From positions 3,658,001 to 3,722,000 of the forward strand of contig CP110630.1 of assembly GCA_026210745.1 (NCBI GenBank): a DNA stretch of 64,000 bases, given 5' to 3'. Position 1 is the stretch's first letter; every line of letters starts with the position of its first letter. The notes beneath the pieces were generated by a model. It was not told the DNA's origin, did no database searches, and worked only from the letters and a program-made list of their open reading frames with translations. This stretch comes from Exobasidium rhododendri. Its lineage: Eukaryota; Basidiomycota; Exobasidiomycetes; Exobasidiales; Exobasidiaceae. This document shows, in pieces, positions 43,062-52,478 of the stretch. Both the position numbers and the translations under genes were made by a program.

Positions 43062-45176
43062 ATGAGGTTCTTTGCACTACTTCGAAAAAAGGATAGATCA
43101 GGAGCGACGCCCGACCAGGTAGAGCGTAAGATAAATCATCATAGCAATGTCAATGACCAAGAAAGGATCAAGAGGGCTGCGAGCGGTCGAGCTAGGTCAG
43201 CCACTGAATCTCAAGTTGCTCCCGACCTTCCGCCAAAAGCTCCAGCGCAAAGACTATTCTCTGACTACCCTTCCAGTGGGACTGGACGCAAGAAGCGACT
43301 CTCTTCGGAATTTATCGCTTCTCCAGCACACCTCATCCAAAAGAAAGACTCTCCCTTGGCAATGCCAAGACCAGACAATCTTGTCAGCTCCTCACTTGTA
43401 ACTTCTTCACAGTCCGGACAATGGAATCCCCGCAGAAAGCAAGAAGAGCACAATGCTCTACTTGACAACAACACCACTGTCGGACAGGAATGCGACTTGG
43501 CTTCACCCTCAGAGCAATTGCCAGGTAGTGTTCAACTCGACCCCCCACCTTTCTCCTCTCGAGCACATCGACTGTTCCGAAGTACAAGTGGGAAGTTCAA
43601 GGAGAAGAAGAGCTGGATTGGTGCCCATCGAAATCAAGACCTTGATGATGGTGGTCTCGAAGCTTCAATAGGTAGATCGCTCGGGGATAATAGCAATGTT
43701 TCAATTGCTAGCGTTAGCAGCTTGTCGGCTAGCCGATCTCACAGAAATCAATTGGACACACACCTAGCGAACAGGGAGCATCCTCCAACTTCGGCCACCA
43801 GTAGTGCTTTTAGGAGAGTACGGGTAGCATCAAATGCTTCCATAAAGGATGCCTTGGCCCTCCTTCCAGGCTCTCCCAGCTTCTCGAAAACTTCTCCTGG
43901 GAACGGCGTCACCGAGGGAGTTAGAGCTTCTGAATTGCCGCCAACGCCACCCCTTTCTGGAACGGGTATTGGTGCGATTCATTTCATGTCCTCCAACGAG
44001 AAAGATGAGGCAATACCACCATCACCTTCCCGTTGGAAAAGAGGGACGAGTAAGTCTACAAGACCTTCCACGGCTTCCGGTGTGATACCTACGCCATCCT
44101 TGCAGTCCTATCTGGAGCAATTATCACCCTCACCCCGTGGATTGGCAACCTACGATAGAGAAGGTCGAAGGGCTTTGATCTGTCAATATGTTCACCGAAA
44201 GCAATTCGAGGAGATTCGAGACAAAGGAAGATCGAAGATCTCTGTGGCAAACAATCTCAAATCACCCCTTTCTCCATCCTCGTCCGCCCCCTCTCTCTTC
44301 CCTTCACCTCTAAAGAGTATGGATAGCCTTATCGAAGACTTGGAAACTGAACTACACCTGTTCATGGAGGATGACATTCGACATGGGACAGAATCACAGC
44401 GATACAAAGAGCTTCTTCTAGCGGAAGTCTTTATTGAAGCCCGTCGAAGTCTAGGGGTAGACTCGGCTGATCACCGATTGCACGCCATCTTTGACTTGGA
44501 CGCTCATCTCTTCCCAGTGGATACGTTTGAGAAAGATGGAGAGATACGACCGGTGACGACAAATTCTACCGCTTCTGATTCGACCACCCACACGACAGCC
44601 ATGTCACCCAGCACAACGTCACCCTCTTTCTCGTGGGAGCTCGGCCACCGGCATTCTGCTAGATCGCTGACTCCTGCGCCAAGAAAGAGAAGGCCAAAGA
44701 CGGCGCCTATTGATGGAAGGAAGGTCATACAAGATGATATGGATGCTACTACTACTAGGACGCTTATCGATCAAGGTACGAATTCTTGGACAGAGGTAAA
44801 GGAGCAACGAGCACCCATGCCGGAGAGGTCCTACAGCGGACATGCATCGATGTTCCCCTCCCAAAGCTGCAGCAGTATGGAAGGAGACTTGAGAGATTAT
44901 CAAAATCAGATCTTGACGCCAGCCGTCTTTAGCTCTAAATGTAGCCAAAAGCCTCTATCGCTTCCACCTTCGCCGCCCCGATCAACTGAAGGTCACTCCC
45001 TCGCCCACACGGAAGAAAGTAACAATCGAGCAGAAATTATGTCTCCCACGCCCGTGTACATGAAGCACTCAAAAGCTCCCTCGAGCAATCGAAGCTCGGC
45101 CAAGAGTGATTGCGCTCCTACTGCACCGGTCTTCAGCGAAATCATGGCCGTTGCAAAAGTCTCGGAACTGATGTGA
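43062..45176 (+). CDS. Unknown low-complexity protein
   Basis: An intronless frame of 704 aa. The ATG at 43062 (MRFFALLRKKDRS) was chosen because upstream in-frame codons lack an ATG. Most of the protein is Ser/Pro/Arg-rich and probably disordered, with many SP and TP sites that could be phosphorylated (PPTPPLSGTG, PTPSLQSYLEQLSPSPRG). A more ordered, helical segment spans about residues 365-500: TYDREGRRALICQYVHRKQF, then SLIEDLETELHLFMEDDI and LLAEVFIEARRSLGVD. I cannot assign a family; a cytoplasmic signalling or scaffold role is possible but not shown. The leader before the ATG is CT-rich, typical of a fungal promoter. Confidence 0.65.
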   Translation: MRFFALLRKKDRSGATPDQVERKINHHSNVNDQERIKRAASGRARSATESQVAPDLPPKAPAQRLFSDYPSSGTGRKKRLSSEFIASPAHLIQKKDSPLAMPRPDNLVSSSLVTSSQSGQWNPRRKQEEHNALLDNNTTVGQECDLASPSEQLPGSVQLDPPPFSSRAHRLFRSTSGKFKEKKSWIGAHRNQDLDDGGLEASIGRSLGDNSNVSIASVSSLSASRSHRNQLDTHLANREHPPTSATSSAFRRVRVASNASIKDALALLPGSPSFSKTSPGNGVTEGVRASELPPTPPLSGTGIGAIHFMSSNEKDEAIPPSPSRWKRGTSKSTRPSTASGVIPTPSLQSYLEQLSPSPRGLATYDREGRRALICQYVHRKQFEEIRDKGRSKISVANNLKSPLSPSSSAPSLFPSPLKSMDSLIEDLETELHLFMEDDIRHGTESQRYKELLLAEVFIEARRSLGVDSADHRLHAIFDLDAHLFPVDTFEKDGEIRPVTTNSTASDSTTHTTAMSPSTTSPSFSWELGHRHSARSLTPAPRKRRPKTAPIDGRKVIQDDMDATTTRTLIDQGTNSWTEVKEQRAPMPERSYSGHASMFPSQSCSSMEGDLRDYQNQILTPAVFSSKCSQKPLSLPPSPPRSTEGHSLAHTEESNNRAEIMSPTPVYMKHSKAPSSNRSSAKSDCAPTAPVFSEIMAVAKVSELM

Positions 45177-45621
45177 TCTTTGCCGTCTTTCAATTGAAGA
45201 ACCCGATTGCGAGGCCTACTTGACCAATTCTTCCTGATCCCTTTACCCTTGCCATCATCTATCTTCCCTCCCGCACATATTTCTGTGGCCTTCTGGGCTG
45301 CAATCCCTCTTCCTTTCTCCCATTGTTTCCACCTGCTTTGCAAGTTGTATAAATCTCCATCTGTACAGTATATTCTTGTGCTATACTCTCCTGCACCCGC
45401 ACACACGTCATCAACAATGTAATAATTGACAGCCTGAGAACGAGGTGATGCGTACACTGAGTGGGTGGTCCAGTCGCCCAAGTGTTCGTGCTCTAAAGTC
45501 CGCCCCTCAAGAGTCAGTCGCACAGGCGGTCCAACACACGCGTTGTCCGCCCGCTTTCAAGACTTCTTATTCACTAACCTTGCCCATCGCATCGTCTGCG
45601 CCCCCCGGATCACCCGCCGAC
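45177..45621. other. Intergenic region upstream of EMC3
   Basis: About 445 bp between two forward genes, covering the 3' flank of one and the promoter of EMC3. Nothing else is seen. Confidence 0.45.
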
Positions 45622-46765
45622 ATGACCCAAGAGTGAGTACGAGTCTATGAGTTGAGTCTCTCATAGGCCCTCTTCGGATCGTCTGACTATGTATTTCTTC
45701 CTCGGATACGTCTTCAGTCAAGTGCTACTGCTCGACTCGTCGATTCGAGATTGGGTTCTGTTCCCGATCTTGGTCGTCATGATTCTCGTCGGACTTGTTC
45801 GACACAACATCACTCAATTGATCACTTCCACACCAAAGATGCAACCAGCAGATGTGGTTCGACAGCAGAGAATCCTAGCTCGGAGTACGACACTGCGAAA
45901 CAACCGATATCTCATTGCACCTTCGGCTTTTAAAAGTCGACTGAACTGGTTCACCGACGTCTTGGCAAAGGGAGACTACGTCAAGAAGGAAGAAGAAAAA
46001 AAGGTGAGGCTTGATGCTGTGTTGTATTTAGATAGCACTATCCTTACACCTCTGACGACTCTATCAGGAGGGTGAGATGGACATGCCAAAGAATCCGCTG
46101 TCGGACCCAAACCAGATGGATGCGATGATGGAACAAGCAAAGAAGAGCATGGTCCAGATGGTCCCTCAGACTGTGATCATGGGCTGGATCAACTACTTCT
46201 TCACAGGCTTTGTTCTGAGTGAGTTGTGTGTGATGTTAAAGTCGTAGTATAGTCTTCCCTTATTCTCATCGCTTGCTCGTCTCACCCTCGTCTATTCCTG
46301 GCCTTTAGTCCGCCTGCCCTTTCCCCTCACACTTCGATTCAAGCTGATGCTCCAAAGAGGTATCGACACGCCTGACATGGATGTCACTTGGGTCAGCAGT
46401 ATCAGCTGGTACTTCTTATGCTTATTCGGACTGAACGCGATCTTCCGACTGATCCTTGGTGACGATAATGGTGAGTGCGCATGATTTATATTGTCCCCCT
46501 CTTCCTCGTGGAGCTCTGAACCTCATTACCTTGACGTTGTTTTAATCCGGCAGCGGCCGATGGAACACGGGATATGGCGGCAATGACTAACATGGGAGCA
46601 GCCGGCGCTTCTCCTATGGGGCCATCTCAACCTGACTTCAAGAAACTGCATGGTCAAGAGAAGGAGTCACTCGAATTGGCAGGTAGCGATCTCAACTCGT
46701 CCTGGATTGGAGATGGCATCGAAGCAAGAGTGCTGACTATGTACCGCAGGCAAGCATCTCAATGA
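45622..46765 (+). CDS. EMC3: ER membrane protein complex subunit 3
   Basis: Five exons: 45622-45632 (an 11-nt first coding exon, ATG ACC CAA GA), 45718-46003, 46068-46218, 46309-46470 and 46554-46765, giving 273 aa. The splice from exon 1 restores the family start [16 protein letters not shown]. Other hallmarks are a helix [17 protein letters not shown], then [20 protein letters not shown], the [17 protein letters not shown] segment and [21 protein letters not shown]3 is the Oxa1/YidC-like core of the EMC insertase, which places transmembrane helices into the ER membrane. The stop is 28 bp from the stop of the convergent oligoribonuclease gene, so the transcripts probably overlap. Confidence 0.93.
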
Positions 46766-46793
46766 GAGTGTATTCTAGTATTACAACTTTACA

Positions 46794-47801
46794 TCAATCT
46801 GCTTGACCCCCTTGATTTGTAAAGAAGTTCTTGCGATAGTATCTGAGCTCGTCTATACTGCCTCTGATGTCGTCCAAAGCTCGGTGACTGCCCAGTCCTC
46901 GCGACCATCTTGCGTCCTCTCCATACCACCTGGTCACCAACTCTTTTATCGAACTGACGTCTACAATTCGATAATGAAGGTGATTGGTTAGTTCGGGCAT
47001 TTCCTTTTTCAAGAAGGTAGCGTCAGCATGCACAGTGTTTCCGGCAAGGCAGGCCACTCCTGCTTTTGGTACACGATCTCGTATGTAAGCCAATACGGCA
47101 GCTCGTACGTCGGCATGCTCTTTGGCGATCGAATCATCCTGACAGGCAGCCGTCAGGCCAGACTGGGGTCGTGCGAGGAAGAGAAAGGAGCCCTGCATCA
47201 GCAAGCGATTCTGACGCACCGTTTTCCCTACCGCTTCGACCATATCACCTTGCCATGCTGCTTCGTCTGCAAATATGGAATGTCAAGGAGGCGTAAGCAG
47301 ACGAATTAATCAGCTTACTCAAACGTCCTCGTATACTCCTTCACATATCCAAAACCGCTCACACACCACTCTCCCATCTCGTCCAGGATCCTCTTCTCTG
47401 TCTTTATCACGTAGCTCACTCCTTCGTCTAGCGGCACCAAGTTTCCGTCCGTGACAATGCAAGCCACCTCTATGAGCCTCTCAAATTTGATGTCCAGACC
47501 AGTCATTCTGCCCAAGAGACATTAGACTGTCAGATTACAGTAGACGGTTCTTCCCACGCGGCGTTCTTCCTCACTCGCAGTCTATCCAGACGAGGGGACC
47601 ATCTTTGGCGGCGAGCGTCCTGGTCGCAGAGGGTGGTGGAATCCTGCTACTGGCCGGCAATAGCGTCATTTTTGGCCTTCTGAAGAATGCTCCAGACACC
47701 CAAGAGAGCAATGACGATTGACGACGAGGTGCAGAGTGTGAACGACGGAGCACTGTGATATTGTTCAATAAGTATACAGGTCTGCGCAACCCGAAGATCA
47801 T
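46794..47801 (-). CDS. REX2: Oligoribonuclease (DEDDh exonuclease, REX2/REXO2)
   Basis: Exons 47801-47575, 47507-47363, 47266-47249 (18 nt) and 47162-46794 join in frame to 252 aa. The 18-nt exon encodes TKQHGK and is needed to build the conserved WC-TKQHGK-SGLT segment. Catalytic residues follow the DEDDh pattern: Asp and Glu in WIDCEMTGLD, Asp in NTVHADATFL, and His/Asp in HRALDDI. The N terminus (LRRPVYLLNN to SGAFFRRPK) is rich in Arg and lacks acidic residues, as in a mitochondrial presequence; Met46 is an alternative start. The enzyme degrades RNA dinucleotides and oligonucleotides, in yeast mainly in mitochondria. Confidence 0.93.
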
Positions 47802-48019
47802 TCAACGTTGCGGTCAAGGACAGAGACTACACCATGTCACCCAAAATTGGGTTGGCCTGAGCGCGCCCAAAATGTCATTATTATTCCCATCGGCCGAAGA
47901 TCACTATTGTACTACCAATGAAATTTACAAGCGCCCCTTCCTACCGCTTTGCTATTCGCACCTTCTTTTCTTGCTGCTGCTGTTTTCTTATACGCAAGGC
48001 GTACGAGGAGATCAACACC

Positions 48020-50375
48020 ATGGAGGAAGACGACGACACTTTCCTGTATGGAGGTGATGAGGATGCAACACAAGAGGGAGCAAGTAATGACCCTTCAGCA
48101 ACAGGTGTAGCGGAGACACCTCTGCTTGCTCGAGGCGAGGTAGCCGGTAAGGAGGAAGAGGAAGGAACGGAGGAGGTAGTTGGCGATGTTGATAACGACG
48201 ATGATGACGATGAAGACGAAGACAGTGACTCAGTAAGTCAGAGCTTGATTTTGGCTACGCTATAGTACATAACTCATCAAGTGTGGATCACTATCAGGAC
48301 CTGGAAATAATCGTAGACGGGAGTGCTGGCCCTCCGGTTGGGTACAATGCTCGGCCTGTGGCCCCCGCTGCTCGTCCTATCCCGGTAGCTAGACCACCAC
48401 CTTCCACGATCACTTCCGAATACACCCCAAATCTCAGACCGGGTCAGATTTCGGCAACTTCGTCTTTAGCAGCTGTCACCGGTGTTGATGCCAGCAATTC
48501 TGAACAACCAGCAGTCAACAAATCGAGTGCGATTGCTCTAACGAACGGTAATGAGTTTGTCTCTATAGATCAGCTGCCAGAGGGTCCGCCACCTCCAGTC
48601 CCGATCACTGCTCCCAGGTTAGAGCTAGATCCATCGGAGCAGTCGCTTATGTTGCCCCCCCAAAACGTGGATGGCGAGCCAGGCCCACTTATCTATCACG
48701 TCGACCCGAGCGAATTTGACGAAAAGCCATGGAGAAGACCGGGAGCTGATTTGACCGACTGGTTCAACTATGGATTCAATGAGGACAATTGGAGGCTTTG
48801 GGGTGAGAAGAAGCATGCTAGGACGATCGAGAGGAGGGACATGGAAGCAAATGGTGGCAGATACGACGTAGAAATTCCAGAAGAGGCAGTTCAGCATAAC
48901 GATGTGAGTACATGCGACTGGATAGAGGCCTTCGATAGCGGCTGATCTTGTCTTCTTCGTGTTACCGTAGCAGCAGTATGATGGCGACAATGGTTCATCC
49001 AACTTCACCCCACAGATGCCTCCGCAGCAGATGCAAGCAATGCAGGCCATGATGGGTGCCTCGGGAATGTCCATGTCACAAGAACAAATGATGGCATTTA
49101 TGGGTATGGGACAAGGTGGTGGTGGTGGTGGTGGTGGAATGATGCCTGGAATGGGAATGCCAGGAGTGGGTATGATGAGTATGCCTGGCATGGGAGGCAT
49201 GTTTGGACAGCAGAACCTCAGTCAAGGAATGTTCCCAAGTGGATTCGGTAACATGGCTAATTTACAAATGATGCAACAACCATCATTTCGAGGGACACCC
49301 CCGATCGGCGGTGGCATCATGCGTCTAGGTGAAAGCTCCAGCGGAAACGTCTTTCCCGTAGATGGAGCTGTAGCCAGAAATTCATATGAGGAAGGACCTC
49401 GAAATGAAATGAATGGTCAGTAGCTGTGGCCCCACTGGAAAGAGGTATCCTGTCTAGTGTGAATTGCAAAGCAGTAAGCTGACGCGATCGATGTATCCAT
49501 CCACTCTTGTCCGAATGATTCTCGTACGCTTCCCTCTTTTCTTCTCCATCTTTTTCACAGGTACAGGAGTCGATGAGGGCGGGAATCAAATTCGTGGCTC
49601 GTTGGGGCCTTCGTCAAATGTGAGTTTAGATGTACACCTTCCTTCCAAGAGTCCATCAAGACACTGACGTTAATCTCGTTACTTCTAGGCTGCTGGAGAG
49701 GAAGAAAGCAAAGCGAATCTTGGTCACTCTGTCGCGGGGGACAGATCTGATTCGGCGGGTATTGCTGGATTACCTCCTCGTCCCGATCCGTCCGCTGTCC
49801 CTACAGAAGCAGTGAAAGAAGCAATGGTCAATCAAGGCAAAGGAGCGGGAGTTCCAGGTGCTCCTACTGGGCCATCGAAGGGGGTGACAGTGCCAAAGGG
49901 GCCATCGGCTGATCGTGGAAGTGCGTCTACAGCGACGCTTCCTAGCAACGTACCTACTGGACCTAAAAATCCCGGTCGAAGATACAATGATCGCGATAAC
50001 GGAATGGGTCTGGCAGATTCGCTCGATTATGGTGGAGGACAAGTTGGCAATCGAGAAGGATCCATCGGCAGAAGTCCGGTACATCAGAGAAATGAAGGAA
50101 GGAGTAGTTCGTCCTTTCGAAGACAACGATCTTTTGAATCGAGATCAAGAGATGCTTCTGTGGATCGAGAAAGAGAGCGATCTCGTTCCCGATCTCGAGA
50201 TCGCGAGAGAACGAAAGATTGGGAAGAGAGTGACATTCGATCAAGTAAACGGGCAAGGGACAGGACAAGCGATCGACGCGGTCATGGTTCCTCGGAAGAC
50301 GAATCCGATAGGACGGGAAAGAAGTCGTCAGCGTCAAGGAAGGGAGGGGCAGCTGAAAGAAAAGTCAGCAGTAGC

Positions 50376-50421
<46 letters not shown>

Positions 50422-50837
50422 CCATCACATCCTCCTCGCAACGCCACGGCAGCAACCGGAGGTCGGGAGAATATCGGGACGAGCGGAGGCAAAGCGATAG
50501 TGTGGATCGAGACGATGAATGGGAGAAGGAATCAGTCAACTCATCGTCCAGTCGTCGAGGTCACTCTTCTCGACAGCGAGGGGAAGGTGCCGCTCCCTCT
50601 CGGCGGACGTCCAATCGTAGTGAAAGGAGAAGAGGAGCTGGTGGAGGTGACGTGGACAGCGGGGAAGAAACAGAGAAAGACCGAAGGCCAGATCGAAGCC
50701 AGTTGAGATCAGAAAGAAGGGCAGGCAGAGATGGGGAGATTATTTTGAAATCGACATCGACGTCGACGCGAAAGAGGGGTGCTCCTGATGAAGACCTTTC
50801 TCCTCCACGAAGCAACTCTTCTCGAAGACGGAGATAG
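48020..50837 (+). CDS. FIP1: Pre-mRNA polyadenylation factor FIP1
   Basis: Exons 48020-48232, 48298-48903, 48971-49415, 49561-49619 and 49689-50837 join in frame to 823 aa. The start MEEDDDTFLYGG matches the acidic FIP1 N terminus; a longer open frame upstream is probably leader. The FIP1 core is at about residues 230-255: KPWRRPGADLTDWFNYGFNE, then DNWRLWGEKK. Exon 3 encodes a Met/Gly/Gln-rich segment with an eight-glycine run. The last exon is rich in RS/RD/RE dipeptides with a 15-residue asparagine run, as in metazoan-type long FIP1. FIP1 links poly(A) polymerase to the cleavage and polyadenylation factor. The RS tail suggests RNA binding or condensate formation (inference). Confidence 0.9.
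50375..50422 (+). repeat. (AAC)n microsatellite in the FIP1 coding region
   Basis: About sixteen AAC units encode a run of asparagines in the FIP1 frame. Any change in whole units keeps the frame, so length variation between strains is likely. Confidence 0.9.
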
Positions 50838-51083
50838 ACGAGGGTGGACCACACTCCCTCAATCCTGCGCCCATTGCCTGTATCTGCGCATCGGCCCCCT
50901 CTCCACACACTACCCTTGTCTTATTTCCTACTTCGGTCCCTTTGCTACTCTCGAACGGTGCGCTAAAAGTGTACAATTCATTGAAAGCATGAATGTGAAT
51001 CCATTGAACGACATGGGAGATGTGAACAAGTCATGTGATGAGGCAGAGTGTATGAGATGACGGTGAGGGTGAGATGATGCAAT

Positions 51084-51831
51084 CTACTCTGCCTTCTTCT
51101 CGGCCTCCTCAACCTTCTTTCCACTCTTGCGAGCAATGATAGTTTTGCTGAAGGTACAGATGAGAGAAGAGACTGTAAGTTATTTGCCTTTCCCTCTCAC
51201 ATCGGTCCTTCGCTGCCCCACTTACCGGTCCTTGTCGGTCTTGATCTTTGTGATGACAATGTTGGAAGGGTGGACGGGCAACTGGACAGTGGTACCGTTG
51301 GTCTTGTCTCGGGTCACTCGCTCGACGTGTACAACAAACTTCTTTCGGTACACTTGGACAACCTTTCCTTCTCTGCCTTTGCTTGATCCACGAACAATCA
51401 GAACCTCGTCATCTCTTCGAATGGGAAGCGATCGAATCTAAAGTAGGAAGAGAATGTCACATATAATGAAAAGTCAGCATGCAGTCTCCTAGTATGTGGG
51501 AGCCACTAGAATGCCGAGGTATTATTTTGGATCGTGTCTTGCTGCCTGAGTGCCCCTACTTGATTATAGCATGCATGAGACTGACCCCATTGCGGTGCTT
51601 TCGATCCCATCTCATATTCCCCCTATCCTTCCTGCTGCTCCATCCTCTGTCATCATTCACTACCTGCCCCCCTCCTGTTCCTAAAGTCTTCCCCTTCAGT
51701 CATCTCAAAACACTTACACCGTGTTCCAATCGCAATTCCTTGCTGAGGGCCGAACTCATGATCTTTCTCTTGATAGCACTAGGTGCTGAGAAGTGAGCCT
51801 TGCGCGAATTCGCTCTGGATGATGAAACCAT
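51084..51831 (-). CDS. RPL26: Ribosomal protein L26 (uL24), 60S subunit
   Basis: Exons 51831-51718, 51437-51226 and 51147-51084 join in frame to 129 aa. The sequence is unmistakable: [41 protein letters not shown], the KOW segment [19 protein letters not shown], and [18 protein letters not shown]. The chosen ATG gives [11 protein letters not shown]; the eukaryotic family usually starts MKFN before this. A phrase FN does precede the ATG in frame after a possible AG acceptor, so an upstream mini-exon may be missing. The first intron (51438-51717) is 280 nt, by far the longest in the window. It converges with FIP1. Confidence 0.93.
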
Positions 51832-52478
51832 ATTGAAGACTTGATGCTGGTAGGTGAGGAGCGAAGAAAAGGGATGTTCTACTACAATAAACCACCCCAA
51901 TAGGCCAGAATCTCACTTGAGTCTAAGCCGCGAATTTAGAATAGACCTTCAAACTGTGACTTGCATGCGACACTCTCTTTCCCTGTAGAATTAGACAAGG
52001 CGTCGCTGCGGTCGTTCATAGACACGTGTCTTAGAAAATATACCTGTATAAACGCCACATGGCGGTCCTCTCACAAGCACTTCTGATTGAGCGCGACGCT
52101 CAGTCGGACCTTCGACACTTAGCGCGCAGGGCAAGATTGTGTAGAAAGGAGGAGGAAGTTGGATTAGCGAGAGCGGCGCATCAGATAAGAACAGGACAGA
52201 GACGTGCGCCTTTGGCAGGCTTCCATAGTTGATCGTGAGTCGTCGTGCTGACAGGTGGGCACGTCCCACATATAGACGTGCAATGCAATTGAACGATCCT
52301 TAACAGAATCCCATCTCTTTTGTACTGGCATCAACAGAGACGCCGGTAAGGGAGAGAAAGAGAGTGAGACTTAGCGAACGTCTCTTGATAATAGCCGCAA
52401 AAGTGATCAAGTGCCTCCTACTTAGGCCAAAGGAAGTAAGAGAAGACTCGCTCTCGATTGCACCGTGAAGCGCTCAAC
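51832..52478. other. Divergent promoter region of RPL26 and the decarboxylase
   Basis: About 650 bp. On the reverse strand a possible leader intron (donor GTGAGA near 51915, acceptor CAAG near 51842) precedes the RPL26 start. No tRNA or other RNA gene is evident. Confidence 0.45.

Noticed and set aside
49915-50706. Long second frame overlapping the FIP1 last exon (with a threonine run)
   Set aside because: It is a shadow of the low-complexity RS/Asn-coding region; the FIP1 frame is joined in phase to the conserved core, this one is not.
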